NCBI GenBank assembly: GCA_038210275.1
Contig: JBBQWV010000020.1
Coordinates: 1-64,000 of the forward strand
Direction: 5' to 3'
DNA length: 64,000 nucleotides
DNA from: PALSA-1296 sp038210275
GTDB taxonomy: Bacteria > Bacteroidota > Ignavibacteria > Palsa-1295
A program made the position numbers and the translations under genes. This document shows positions 18,226 to 27,260 of this stretch, one piece after another; the stretch's first letter is position 1, and every line of letters begins with the position of its first letter. The notes under the pieces were generated by a model that searched no databases, was not told the origin of the DNA, and was given only the letters and a program-made list of their open reading frames with translations.

Positions 18226-18746
18226 AAATCTTATTCAAAGCGCATTCCGCAGACGGGTAGCGTCTGGACAAAATGCGAGCCTTGCTAAATCAAGGGTTGA
18301 TATATTTGACTTTGGCAAACACCGATAGCCATGGGGTGCTATCGAGATAATACAAACTAAAATTTAGCAATAGACACGTATAGTGTGGGGGGGGTAAAAC
18401 AATTTCTATACTTAGTGCTGCTTTCAGGTTCAAAAAACTTTGAATCTTACTCTTTAGTTCATAAGTCCGCGTAAGTCAAATTTACCAATTCAAAAAAAAT
18501 AGAATCAGTTTTCCCGTGGTATGGGCTTTTCAGTCAATTAAACGAGGTCAAATCCCACAAAATTCCACAAACCCCCATTATTCCCACATTTATTATGTGA
18601 AGAACCTTAGTTGATCGTCATTCTGAGAGTAGCTAAGAACCTCACTTTCTCGTAGTACTGAAATTTTGAGATTCGTTGCTGCGCTCAGAATGACACATTT
18701 ATTGAGTCAAATATCATAATGGGGGGGGTAGAGGACTCAGACGTTT
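18226..18746 (-). promoter_or_regulatory. Leader and promoter region of the 17299-18225 operon
   Basis: No gene seen. Contents: a hairpin at 18241-18277 (CGCATT...CAGACG/CGTCTG...AAATGCG); a G8 run near 18384; a -7 box TAAATTTG on the minus strand (18477-18484); the motif TTTTCCCGTGGTATGGGC (18509-18526); a weaker promoter module with GAATTTTG (18558-18565) and CTTAGT (18606-18611, 40-nt spacing); and an inverted repeat GTCATTCTGAG/CTCAGAATGAC (18617-18694). Confidence 0.45.
18617..18694. repeat. GTCATTCTGAG inverted repeat
   Basis: Arms GTCATTCTGAG (18617-18627) and CTCAGAATGAC (18684-18694). This is the type of intergenic palindrome that recurs in Bacteroidota-like genomes. Confidence 0.6.
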
Positions 18747-18815
18747 AAAAAAAACAGCACCGATATCTTTTGTGATGATATCGGCGCTGATATTCAAGGG
18801 AGGGTGTGTTTGCCT
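18747..18815 (-). ncRNA. Candidate short hairpin RNA, copy 2
   Basis: The minus strand reads AACACACCCTCCCTTGA (18794-18810 complement), then a 12-bp hairpin (18756-18788) followed by eight U. One stem pair is C-A on the plus strand but G-U on the minus strand. Together with copy 1 at 10905 this shows conserved box, conserved hairpin position and strand-consistent pairing with different stem sequences. The upstream box CAATTTTG (18821-18828, minus) is a weak -7 match. Confidence 0.5.
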
Positions 18816-18884
18816 TATTTCAAAATTGTGGTTGTTCTTTTAATTTCAGAAATCTATTCCAAAGTCTTTCAAACAAGATGGAAT

Positions 18885-18946
18885 CTGCAGGGACCAACGA
18901 AACAGCGTCGGCTTTAACGAATTGCTGTTCGATGGTCCTGCAAAAA
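18885..18946. other. Long imperfect hairpin in intergenic DNA
   Basis: Inverted repeat TGCAGGGACCA / TGGTCCTGCA with inner CGAAACAGC / GCTGTTCG. No gene overlaps it convincingly. The rest of 18816-19042 shows nothing else recognisable. Confidence 0.45.
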
Positions 18947-19042
18947 CCAAAGTCCGTGATTTATACTGCGAGTGCCGGGGCAAGGGTCGGCTCGAAGTGA
19001 TCAACGAACAGAGTATTGGCTTGTGGAAAATCTAAAAAAGTG

Positions 19043-19080
19043 TTGAGTTTTGAATTTTGAGTTCTGGATTCAAAACTCAA
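19043..19080 (-). terminator. Terminator of the 19114-21270 gene
   Basis: 13-bp stem TTGAGTTTTGAAT / ATTCAAAACTCAA, 34 nt past the stop codon; on the minus strand followed by a U6 tract (A run 19035-19039 region). Confidence 0.65.
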
Positions 19081-19113
19081 AACTCGTTATTGAAACGAAA
19101 AGATCTCGATGTT

Positions 19114-21270
19114 TTAATTAGATGAGCGCCCTGTTTCTGCCCATCCTGCCCCATCCCAGATTAAAGAAAGTGTAGAATGAGAGCTACTTGGAACAAAATT
19201 TCCAGCTAACTCTAAATTCCCTCCGTCAGTGAATTGAAATTGATGCGTGGCATCAAGTGATTCACACTGAACGATGAGTATCTGTCCATCCTGAGAACCA
19301 CTCGAGAGTGAAATCGTATAAGTTGCCGCAGTAGCATCATGTGTTATTCTTAGATAACTCCTATTCCCAACAGTAACCGTCGTATTCGCAGTGATCGTTG
19401 ACGTACCAGGTCTTGCGCCAATAGCTCCATCGACATCAAGTCTGATGTTCGGCGAATTGGTACCGATTGCAACATCACCGCTATGATCAATAAAGATTCT
19501 CTGAATTATTGACGACCCATTGCTGGTGTTTATTGCAACATGATTTGAGATACCACTGGCCGTGGGAGCCCCATCAGCGACGAAATCAATTTGACCGACT
19601 TCAACGTATGATCCATTGAAATAACCTCTCCATTTAAATCCGCCAAGGTCATCGCCAGATTGAATATCAGCCGGTGAAGTGATTGTACCACGCGCACGTG
19701 TGGTAACGAACTCTCCGCCGTGAGAAGTAGTATTATTAAATGTGCTTAGAATGATATCGTTCGCAGCGTCGTTATCTTCTTGGCTGGCAACATGGAGAAT
19801 GGTCGTTGGTGCTGATAACCCTATACCTGTATAACCACTCGATGCAATCCGAAGCCTTTCAGCATTATTTGTGAAGAATTCGATCGGTTGCGCAGTCGTA
19901 GTATTCGTTGTTGCAATCACCATTGGCTGTGTGTTGGTTGTGCCAATAAAATTTCCGGTTGTTCCGTTATAGGCTGTGCTGGTATTATTTCCTAAAAGGA
20001 GCCAGTCGGTTGAACCTAAACTCGGAATATCGGCAGCAACAAGATAGCGAAATGTTGGAGCAGTCCCTGCACCCGATCCTGGTCCAGCAAATACCAAATT
20101 CGCATTTTGTGTATTTAATGAAGTTGTCAATGTTCCGCTTGAGGTGACAGGAGAATTTGATACGGTAAAAATTGAAGGCATTGTTAATCCGACACTTGTT
20201 ACCGTTCCACTGCCACCTGATGCTGATAAAACACCGAGAGAAGACATCGCAAGTCCTGCACCGAGCGTGATCTCGCCGATAGCCCCTGCGCTTGAAGAAT
20301 TACGTCCAAGCAGTACACTTGCTGCCGATGTGTTCTGCATTTTTCCATACGTTACGGCATTGTTTGCAATTAATGTTCCGAGCGTTCCGGCAACTGTTGT
20401 CACGTCTCCGGTCAATGCGGGGAATCGAGCGGCTGCAAGAGTGCCTGTCGCGTTTGAACCTGAAAGATTAATCGGATTGGCAGTGATGACCTGTCCTGCA
20501 AGCGATAAATAATTTTCTCCGGCGAGTGATATTCCAGAAATCCAGCTTAAACTTCCCGTCGTCGTGCTCGAAAGTACTAGTCCGTTTGAAGCTGGGAAAG
20601 CAAGTGATTGCAGATCGCCTGTTGCATCGGTTGCAAACATAACTCGTCCGGTTGTTCCTGTCGCGCTTGCAAGAGAAGCAAAACGAACATTCGAAGTGCC
20701 GGCTGTTCCTTTTACATGAAGAAGTTTACCTGATGTCGGAGTAAGTCCGATGCCAAGTTCGCCCGCAGATGTTAGACGCATCTTCTCTGCGTTGTTCGTA
20801 AAAAATTCGATTGGTTGCGGAGTAAGAATATTTGTAGTCGCAAGAACAAGCGGCTGGCTATTCGTGGTACCTAAGAAATTTCCAAGTAGTCCATTATATC
20901 CTAACGTGACTGCATTTCCTGTCAGATCCCATTCAATAAGTCCTGAGAGAAGAGTTGAAAGTGTTGTCCATACCGGCAATCCGCCAGTAAATGACAATAC
21001 TTGTCCGTTACTTCCGGCTGGCAGCCAAGAATTCTGACCGATGCCATCGCTCGAAAAGAGTAAAGCACCTGCAGCTGGAACGGCTGATGGAAAGCGGAAA
21101 TTATAATTTGACGCAAATCCACCTGTAGGTCCGCTGATTGTAAGAACGTGACTGCTCGCATCCTGCAAGCGAATGCCGTTCATTGACTGCTGACCAAATG
21201 CGCTTTGCGCAAAAGCAAGCACGATGAACATCGGCAAAAGCACTGATCTGTTTTTCATAAAGTTCTTCAT
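19114..21270 (-). CDS. Secreted fibre-like protein (array 1), largest member
   Basis: 718 aa from MKNFMKNRSVLLPMF (signal peptide, ends AFGQ). The open frame extends to 21555, but that part has no protein-like character and contains leader hairpins. Entry domain: GIRLQDASSH...NYNFRFPSAVPAAGALLFSSDGIGQNSWLPAG. Two copies of the GTTN-QP-V-ATTN-QPIEFFTNNAE module follow, and a segment GTVTSVGLTMPSIFTVSNSPVTSSGTL typical of phage tail-fibre proteins. The C-terminal domain (TVTVGNRSYLRITHDATAATYTISL...GNLELAGNF...LSLIWDGAGWAETGRS) resembles fibre tip domains. Own leader with a terminator-like hairpin at 21332-21367. Confidence 0.75.
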   Translation of the reverse strand: MKNFMKNRSVLLPMFIVLAFAQSAFGQQSMNGIRLQDASSHVLTISGPTGGFASNYNFRFPSAVPAAGALLFSSDGIGQNSWLPAGSNGQVLSFTGGLPVWTTLSTLLSGLIEWDLTGNAVTLGYNGLLGNFLGTTNSQPLVLATTNILTPQPIEFFTNNAEKMRLTSAGELGIGLTPTSGKLLHVKGTAGTSNVRFASLASATGTTGRVMFATDATGDLQSLAFPASNGLVLSSTTTGSLSWISGISLAGENYLSLAGQVITANPINLSGSNATGTLAAARFPALTGDVTTVAGTLGTLIANNAVTYGKMQNTSAASVLLGRNSSSAGAIGEITLGAGLAMSSLGVLSASGGSGTVTSVGLTMPSIFTVSNSPVTSSGTLTTSLNTQNANLVFAGPGSGAGTAPTFRYLVAADIPSLGSTDWLLLGNNTSTAYNGTTGNFIGTTNTQPMVIATTNTTTAQPIEFFTNNAERLRIASSGYTGIGLSAPTTILHVASQEDNDAANDIILSTFNNTTSHGGEFVTTRARGTITSPADIQSGDDLGGFKWRGYFNGSYVEVGQIDFVADGAPTASGISNHVAINTSNGSSIIQRIFIDHSGDVAIGTNSPNIRLDVDGAIGARPGTSTITANTTVTVGNRSYLRITHDATAATYTISLSSGSQDGQILIVQCESLDATHQFQFTDGGNLELAGNFVPSSSHSTLSLIWDGAGWAETGRSSN

Positions 21271-21331
21271 AATTTCTATCTTTGTTTTTAGCATTCTGTT
21301 TGAGCTTTTATCAAATAGCTCGGAAAAAATA

Positions 21332-21367
21332 GAGTACCTGCTCAGAGGGCCAAGGCAGCAGATACTC
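21332..21367 (-). terminator. Leader terminator (possible attenuator) of the 21270 gene
   Basis: Stem GAGTACCTGCT / AGCAGATACTC with a 14-nt loop; the single C-A mismatch on the plus strand is a G-U pair on the minus strand. A U6 tract (21323-21328) follows. It lies between the upstream gene and the start codon at 21270, only about 60 nt before it, so it would stop leader transcripts. Confidence 0.5.
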
Positions 21368-21467
21368 CTTCCCATGTAACAATACAAACTTGTAGTTTCA
21401 GAATGCATACTCAAAAAAAATCTTAAAAAAATTAAACGACGTTCCTGACAAAATGCTTGAAAAATTT

Positions 21468-21500
21468 GGTACCTGCATCCTGCATTAGAATGCAGGTACC
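21468..21500 (-). terminator. Hairpin after the 21536-22699 gene
   Basis: GGTACCTGCA / TGCAGGTACC (10-bp perfect stem), followed on the minus strand by AAATTTTTC. It shares the GTACCTGC core with hairpins at 11144 and 21332. Confidence 0.6.
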
Positions 21501-21535
21501 TCTTCGTTTTTCGCGAAGCTGTGTATTTACTTAAC

Positions 21536-22699
21536 TTAGTTTTGGAAAGAGACAAGCGCTGTGCTTCCTGCAGTCGGATATCCTGAGATCACGAAATCAA
21601 ATGTGTTCAAAACAGTATTGATATTCGTTACCGTAGCAGTGATAGGATAACCACCGGCTTCGAGGATAGTGATGTTGACAACTGATGTCGCTGAAAATGT
21701 GAATCCTGCCGGAGCAGCATTTGCTGTATAGCTGACTGCAGCTGCGTTCAAGTTGACACGCGCCTTGTTCATACCATTTGCATTCGATGAAATGGTGATC
21801 GAACCCGCTCCATTAGTGATGCTGATTCCAGAACCGGCAGTGATCGTTGCTGCAACCGGTGCTGCACCTGTTGATCCAATAATGATCTGACCGTTCGTCA
21901 ATGACTGTGAAGTCAATGCGGTACCGGCTGCATTGCTGACGATAACTGCATTTCCTGTGAAGGAAGTAGAGCCTGTTCCGCCGCGTGCTACAGCAAGTGT
22001 ACCGGTGGTAATTTTGCTTGCATCAAGATTCGGAATCATTGAAGCGCTGAATGTACCTGTCGTGATCTTGCTTGCATCGAGGCTCGGAACATCATTTGCA
22101 GTCATTGTGCGGAATGAAGGAGCTCCAGGAGCGCCATCAGGTGATGCGAATATTTTATTCGCAGTCTGGCTTGCCCATGCTGCAGTCAATGTACCGGTTG
22201 TTGTTACCGGAGAATTTGAAACGGTCAACTCCGCAGGTAATGCTAAGCCGACTGATGTGACAGGCGATCCCCATGACGATGTCGTACCGTTGGTGGTAAG
22301 AAATTTACCGCTGTTACCGCCCTGACTTGGAAGAAGATTTGTAAGAGCACCGATTGCTGTTGCAGATCCCGTACCGCCGTTAGCGATCGGAAGAATGCTT
22401 GCACCGATATCGGTTGTAAGATCAATAGCGCTTACGACGACATTTCCGGCATTAGCGCCGAATGCTGCAATTTTCATAAATCCATTTGTTGTCGGCTGAA
22501 CAAAGTTCAACGTGACATCAGAAGTATATGGTGTTGTGTTGCTGGCTTTGAGACTTAATCCCATTGCCGGTGAAACTGCGCCGCCCTGCTGAAGCTTTAC
22601 GCCTCCGGCAAATGGTGCAGTCATTTGTGCCTGTGCTGAAAAAGCAAAGAAGCTTCCAAGCATAAGTACGAGTGTTGATTTGATGATAAGTGCTTTCAT
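21536..22699 (-). CDS. Secreted fibre-like protein (array 1)
   Basis: 387 aa. Signal peptide ends AQAQ. After a diverged entry domain (VKLQQGGAVSPAMGLSLKAS...VTLNFVQPTTNGFMKIAAFG) the middle has SVGLALPAELTVSNSPVTTTGTLTAAW, then VPSLDASKITTGT repeated and LAVARGGTGSTSF, all familiar from phage tail-fibre stalks. The C-terminus is a ~60-residue beta domain ending GSTALVSFQN. 79 bp separate it from the gene upstream, so cotranscription is possible. Confidence 0.75.
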   Translation of the reverse strand: MKALIIKSTLVLMLGSFFAFSAQAQMTAPFAGGVKLQQGGAVSPAMGLSLKASNTTPYTSDVTLNFVQPTTNGFMKIAAFGANAGNVVVSAIDLTTDIGASILPIANGGTGSATAIGALTNLLPSQGGNSGKFLTTNGTTSSWGSPVTSVGLALPAELTVSNSPVTTTGTLTAAWASQTANKIFASPDGAPGAPSFRTMTANDVPSLDASKITTGTFSASMIPNLDASKITTGTLAVARGGTGSTSFTGNAVIVSNAAGTALTSQSLTNGQIIIGSTGAAPVAATITAGSGISITNGAGSITISSNANGMNKARVNLNAAAVSYTANAAPAGFTFSATSVVNITILEAGGYPITATVTNINTVLNTFDFVISGYPTAGSTALVSFQN

Positions 22700-22778
22700 G
22701 GTTTTTTTTTTAGTGTTATTAGATACTGTGGCTATAATTTCCCATGGCGGAGAAATTATTTTATTGTTGATAAAAATT

Positions 22779-23543
22779 TTAGTTGATAACTAAATAATTC
22801 AAACTTCCTGTGGCTGTCGGGTAAAAACCCGAGAAGATAATAGTAAATCCTACTCCCGGCAATAATTGCTCGACTGAAACTTGAGCCGTTTGCCCTGCCG
22901 GATCAATGATCGACAGTAAGACATTCGATGTCGCTGTGACAGCGCTATAGTTGATCGTCATCCTGAGCATATTCTGCGGAATAGGAATTGATCCTGAATA
23001 TTTATTTGGTCCTGATCCACTGAGCTGATTGGCAATGACAATGCCGCCATCGTTCGGTCCGAGTGTTGCGCCGTTTCCTACGATAATATTTGTTCCGGGT
23101 TGGATCGTACCGCTGGTGATCTGACTTGCTGAGATCGTTAGTGAAGAGGGAATGTAGCTGATATATTCCGGCATTCCATTTTCAATTCCTAAAATACTTC
23201 CTTCTGGTCCCGGTGTCATTGGTGTAGCAAGGCTTTGAGCGTTACCGCACCAGATATTTCCCGGAGCAAGCGCAGGCATTATTGATGTAGACCAATCGAT
23301 ATTGCCGCTTTCATCTACTGTCAGGAAGTTGAGTCCGCTGATTGGCGGCTTCGATGGAAAGTGTAATGAATAGGAATAGTCAAGTCCTGAAGTGACATCC
23401 AAACTCAGGGTTTTTCCTGATCTCGTACCGTCATCCATAGCAAAAGCTCGTGCACCGAACGTGCGGGGTAACAGTTGCTGAGCCTCGGTTTTCGCGACGG
23501 CAAATAATAACATACAAGCGATGACAACGTGTCTCGTTTTCAT
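22779..23543 (-). CDS. Secreted fibre-like protein (array 1), smallest member
   Basis: 254 aa. Signal peptide ending TEAQ, then LPRTFGARAFAMDDGTRSGKTLSLDV...YSYSLHFPSKPP...NFLTVDESGNIDW, the same DDG entry domain as the 17299 gene. The second half is a beta-rich domain (ITSGTIQPGTNIIVGNGATLG...GFTIIFSGFYPTATGSLNYLVIN). The end GFYPTATGSLNYLVIN parallels the SGYPTAGSTALVSFQN end of the downstream paralogue. First gene of array 1 in transcription order. Confidence 0.73.
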   Translation of the reverse strand: MKTRHVVIACMLLFAVAKTEAQQLLPRTFGARAFAMDDGTRSGKTLSLDVTSGLDYSYSLHFPSKPPISGLNFLTVDESGNIDWSTSIMPALAPGNIWCGNAQSLATPMTPGPEGSILGIENGMPEYISYIPSSLTISASQITSGTIQPGTNIIVGNGATLGPNDGGIVIANQLSGSGPNKYSGSIPIPQNMLRMTINYSAVTATSNVLLSIIDPAGQTAQVSVEQLLPGVGFTIIFSGFYPTATGSLNYLVIN

Positions 23544-23970
23544 ATTGGCAAATAATGTAATAACGCGCTGCTAAGTTGTGGCTAAAGCAGTTTCTTGTTG
23601 ATTTTCCCGATGGCATTCAATTCCGTGGCGCGGAAGAAAATGATTTTTTTTAGTGATCGGTCAAATAATGTAAAAACAGCACAGAACAAAACGTGAAACT
23701 ACCTTGCCCGTGGAGGCATAGCAGTTTCGTAGAATCTTTTTAACTATTTCCAATATGTGTCCCATATGTGTCCCATGGCAGGGGCAGATTCCTTGAGACC
23801 TCACATGGTCTTCAAGTATTACTTGGAAATAAGGCATTATCTAATGAGGGGGCAAACCCTAGAAATGCAAACTAATTTTCAATGTCGTTTTCTGCTTTCC
23901 TTAATTCCGGAAGCTTTTTGGCTCCGAGAAATTTCGGTCACAAAAAACGATGTGTTTGTTGTTGACGATG
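23544..23970 (-). promoter_or_regulatory. Leader region of array 1
   Basis: Between the promoter module (23971) and the start at 23543, without a credible gene. It holds TTTTCCCGATGGCATT (23602-23617), TTGCCCGTGGAGGCAT (23704-23719) inside a GAAACT/AGTTTC hairpin (about 23693-23728), and GTGTCCCATGGCAGGGG (23771-23787 region). Confidence 0.4.
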
Positions 23971-24025
23971 CAAAAATACCAACTGAAAAGAAAAAAAACA
24001 AGTCGTATTTTAGCAATAACTTAGT
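23971..24025 (-). promoter_or_regulatory. CTTAGT/41-nt/-7-box promoter module, copy 4
   Basis: CAAAAATA (23971-23978), 41 nt, CTTAGT (24020-24025). The sequence between the boxes differs from the other copies, yet the spacing is the same. Confidence 0.55.
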
Positions 24026-24324
24026 TGAAGTAAGATATATGCCGTTTGGAGTACAGAATCGCAATAAATAGAATGAAGAATGTTGAATTATGTGGTATAA
24101 TGGGCAATTATGTGGATAAGTGCTCAAATTAATTCCAAGCATTTTCACTCAAATGTTTCAAGAAATCCGTGAAAATCCGTTCAATCTGAGTGCCATTCTC
24201 CTCTCTTCCGACTAATAACTAACGACTGACTCACCGAACCTACCCGAACTAAATACATCCCCGATGAAAGACCTTAGCTTAAAGCTTAAACTTCAAAGCT
24301 TAAATAAGAAGGGAAAACTGGCTG

Positions 24325-24362
24325 TGTGCAGAGCGATGTTGATGAATTATATAGAGTTACAG
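24325..24362 (+). repeat. Element B, copy 4
   Basis: 38-bp block TGTGCAGAGCGATGTTGATG... ending GAGTTACAG, nearly identical to 385-422 including the following ACCAACTTT. The rest of 24026-24419 shows no gene. Confidence 0.7.
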
Positions 24363-24419
24363 ACCAACTTTTGGGAATTGGACGCAAGTTATAAGTAGGT
24401 ATGTGGGAAATAAGTTTGG

Positions 24420-25844
24420 TTACTTTTTCTTCTTCTTTTTTGCCGCGTTAGTTGTTCTGATCTTTTTTAGGAGTAAGCCGAAAAGTCCTTCTGCGGGAAG
24501 GGTGAGTTGTGCATATTTTGCTTCGAACTTATGCCAGATGGGTTCGCCTTGCGTATAAAATGCTATAGATGCTTTGATGATCATGAAATTATAACCGAAG
24601 ATATGCTTATGCAAGCCGAGATTCTTGCCGCGCAGATATTGTAAGCCGCGATCGGTGATATTCAGAGTATGATTCCATTCTCCGATGAGATAGAAATATG
24701 CAGCTTCAAGATAACGGTTGTGGACTTCATTATAGAGTGTAAAGTTTGTTCGCTGATTTAGCGACATCGCAATATCAAGATACTCTTTAGCTTTTTCATA
24801 ATTTCCCATGAGGAGATAGAGTATTGTAAATTGCGAGGCAGCGGTTGCAGAAGCCGTTGTTGGTTTCAACTTCAGAAGCGGCTCTAAATGCTCTTGAAGT
24901 ATCTTTTCTGCTTTTGCATACTTTCCGTTAAAGATCAGGACATCAAGATAGCGGAATATAAAGTAAGTCCGTTTCCAGAGTTGATGATCCCGCTTGATCC
25001 CTGCGTATGTTTTTTCGAAGATCTCAAGAGCTTCTTGTGTTGCTCCGAGAAAGAAATACGCATCGGCAAGGCGAAGCTTCATTTCCAGAGCGGCATCACG
25101 AAATATATATCCTTCGAGTTTGATCGCATAGGGAAGCGCAAGTTTAAGATATTCGAGAGAGCGTTCGGGTTCTACGCCCAGATGTCTCCAATACCAGGCA
25201 AGAGCTGAATAAGTATTATAGCAGAAATAAGGATGCGATGTGCGCTTGGCTACTCGTTCGAGTTCGGTTAACTCTACGAGTATCTCAGACCGCTCTTTGG
25301 CAAAATCTTTTGTATCGGCAAGAACGCCTAATTGCTTCAGATGCATATCCCGCGCTTTGACGGCAAGTTCATCTTCGATGTTTATATCTTTTTTTGCCGC
25401 AAGGTAGAGCTTCCGGTATTCATCGATCATTTCAAAATCGATGAGACTCAGGGTAAACCTGTGGAGTAATTCAAATCCGGTGAGGTAGAACTGTTCAGCT
25501 TCTCTGCCTTTTTTCAGATGAAGATGCTTTCGCTGCTTTCGGAGTTCTTGCTTAAACTGCACGGCTAAATTTTTATTTGCCAGAAATTCCAGCAATGCCA
25601 CGCCGCCTTCCGGGACCAGCAATTTATAGCATTTCCCCAGCAGTATCGAACTGATCTCGTAAAAATGAGTCGAGGTAACTTGAAGGCTATTCATTTCCTC
25701 CGGCGTAGCTTCAACAGCATCGCTGGACTGATGTTTATATGCAAGTTCCATCACAGATAGCTGCTTTCCTTCCAGACGAAGCGCAGAAAGTTTTTCTGCT
25801 TCTTCAGCTGAGAGCGCTGTGATGAGATTGAGGAGTAGTCTCAT
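24420..25844 (-). CDS. Cytoplasmic helical-repeat (TPR-like) protein, possible regulator
   Basis: 474 aa without signal peptide or membrane segment. The N-terminal ~75 residues are helical (LLLNLITALSAEEAEKLSALRLEGKQLSVMELAYKH, then TPEEMNSLQVTSTHFYEISSILLGKCYKLLV) and could form a small DNA-binding domain. From about 100 on it is all helix pairs with TPR-like spacing (e.g. DAALEMKLRLADAYFFLGATQEALEIFEKTYAG). The C-terminus is poly-lysine. It is homologous in length and plan to the protein at 33853-35262. It lies directly upstream of array 1 on the same strand. The HTH-plus-TPR reading is an inference. A CCCGTGG motif lies 18 nt before its start. Confidence 0.7.
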   Translation of the reverse strand: MRLLLNLITALSAEEAEKLSALRLEGKQLSVMELAYKHQSSDAVEATPEEMNSLQVTSTHFYEISSILLGKCYKLLVPEGGVALLEFLANKNLAVQFKQELRKQRKHLHLKKGREAEQFYLTGFELLHRFTLSLIDFEMIDEYRKLYLAAKKDINIEDELAVKARDMHLKQLGVLADTKDFAKERSEILVELTELERVAKRTSHPYFCYNTYSALAWYWRHLGVEPERSLEYLKLALPYAIKLEGYIFRDAALEMKLRLADAYFFLGATQEALEIFEKTYAGIKRDHQLWKRTYFIFRYLDVLIFNGKYAKAEKILQEHLEPLLKLKPTTASATAASQFTILYLLMGNYEKAKEYLDIAMSLNQRTNFTLYNEVHNRYLEAAYFYLIGEWNHTLNITDRGLQYLRGKNLGLHKHIFGYNFMIIKASIAFYTQGEPIWHKFEAKYAQLTLPAEGLFGLLLKKIRTTNAAKKKKKK

Positions 25845-25861
25845 AATTTATTTTTCCTAGA

Positions 25862-25872
25862 TTTCCCGTGGT
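25862..25872 (-). promoter_or_regulatory. CCCGTGG motif at the helical-repeat gene start
   Basis: TTTCCCGTGGT immediately upstream of the start codon at 25844; related motifs lie in the leaders of array 1. Confidence 0.35.
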
Positions 25873-26060
25873 GTAAAATAAATGCATGAGGGGGCGGCAG
25901 TTTAATAAACTTGAGAAGTTGCGCTAATGTTCCAAGAAAAGCATCTAGTTTTTAGGTTGGGGATATAATACGCTTTACGAAATTCCGGAGGGAGAAGTGA
26001 TGGAACATTAGTAATAATTTGGGGTTTTCATCTGCGACCTCATTCACTGAGATTCGAACT

Positions 26061-27260
26061 ATGAAAGCATCATCTATAGTCCTAAGTATTTTTATTGCGA
26101 TTGCGCTCTTCGGCTGCAAAAGCAACCCGATTGTACCTACAAGTCTTAATCCATTCATCACTGTTTTTCCGGATAGTCTTCAAGGAGCGGAATATGTGGA
26201 TTATACATTTAAAGCGAAGATCACGAATTACGACCTTGCACAGGTTTATTTCTTGTGGAATATGGGAGATGGCTCGCAGGTAATTCGAGAGTCTCCTTCA
26301 TATCAGAAGATTCATTCGTACTCGAAACCCGGAGTTTTCAAGATCACTGTAGATGCACATGATATTTATTCCGATAGTATTATTGCTTCGAAATCAATAA
26401 CGGTGAGCATTGACACGGTGAAAACGACTATGGAAATCATTCCTCAATTTTACAACGGTTTCCTGAAGATGGATCAATTTGGAAATTTACAAGAATCATT
26501 TTCGCTTTCAGTCAAAATTTCAAACCCCAACATATCGCTTCGCTATATTTGGGATTTTGGAGATGGCACGAAGGATAGCTCAGGTATATTTAACGGTTTG
26601 CATTCTTTCCGGCTACCGGGAAAATATATTGTGAGAGTTGATGCTTATCAGCAAAATGGGATATATGAAGGAACCGATACCGCGGCGATCTCAATAAATT
26701 TTGCTGACATTTCTTCTGCATCCATTCAAGCGATGAGTAGAGTCCAAGCATTTCTATATGTTGATAAAAGTTATACTCTATCTTCAGCGCCATGGTTTTA
26801 TTCGCCGATGTTGATGGGTTTACCGTTCGCAAGCGGGAATGGATTTTCTTCGAGTAATTCCGGAACAAGTTTTTTAACGCATTTCCACTCCGAGAACGGA
26901 ATTGGAACAAAGAACTATGAGCGACAAGATGCATTCATATCCGGTTCGCTTTCTTCTGATGCCAAAATAGTAACTTCCATTACAATATCTTCAGAAGATA
27001 CAACAAGCGTTGGAACTGCAAATACGATGATACAATATGGTTTTTCTGAAGCAAATGCAAAGCTCTATGCAGTAACGGCTGATCAAGTATTTTATAAAGT
27101 GGAGGGTGCTGATCTCCGAAATAATTTGCAGAATTCGAATTATTTTAATTATTGGAAAGATAGCATCTATTGTCCTACAGGTGATCCGAGAAACGGTATT
27201 CATATCGTAAATGGTCAGCCAATCACTCCGCAATGCATCATCATATTTTCAAAACAATGA
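26061..27260 (+). CDS. PKD-domain lipoprotein 1
   Basis: 399 aa from MKASSIVLSIFIAIALFGC (lipobox LFGC, so Cys19 is the likely lipidation site). Two PKD-like Ig domains follow, with the hallmark strands YFLWNMGDGS (about 70) and YIWDFGDGT (about 170). The C-terminal ~170 residues are not recognised. Probably outer-membrane or periplasmic. It overlaps the next gene by ATGA, so the two are translationally coupled and paralogous. Confidence 0.8.
   Translation: MKASSIVLSIFIAIALFGCKSNPIVPTSLNPFITVFPDSLQGAEYVDYTFKAKITNYDLAQVYFLWNMGDGSQVIRESPSYQKIHSYSKPGVFKITVDAHDIYSDSIIASKSITVSIDTVKTTMEIIPQFYNGFLKMDQFGNLQESFSLSVKISNPNISLRYIWDFGDGTKDSSGIFNGLHSFRLPGKYIVRVDAYQQNGIYEGTDTAAISINFADISSASIQAMSRVQAFLYVDKSYTLSSAPWFYSPMLMGLPFASGNGFSSSNSGTSFLTHFHSENGIGTKNYERQDAFISGSLSSDAKIVTSITISSEDTTSVGTANTMIQYGFSEANAKLYAVTADQVFYKVEGADLRNNLQNSNYFNYWKDSIYCPTGDPRNGIHIVNGQPITPQCIIIFSKQ

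Noticed and set aside
18806..19000. 64-codon plus-strand frame behind a GGGAGGGTGTG sequence
   Set aside because: The apparent Shine-Dalgarno box is conserved at 10945 where no frame follows; strand-specific G-U pairs indicate a minus-strand RNA instead.
21271..21555. N-terminal extension of the 19114 gene to 21555
   Set aside because: Would encode 95 non-protein-like residues in front of a clear signal peptide and run through two hairpins.
23757..24148. Frames of 104 (+) and 89 (-) codons upstream of array 1
   Set aside because: Overlapping each other, unlike any family, and spanning the promoter module.
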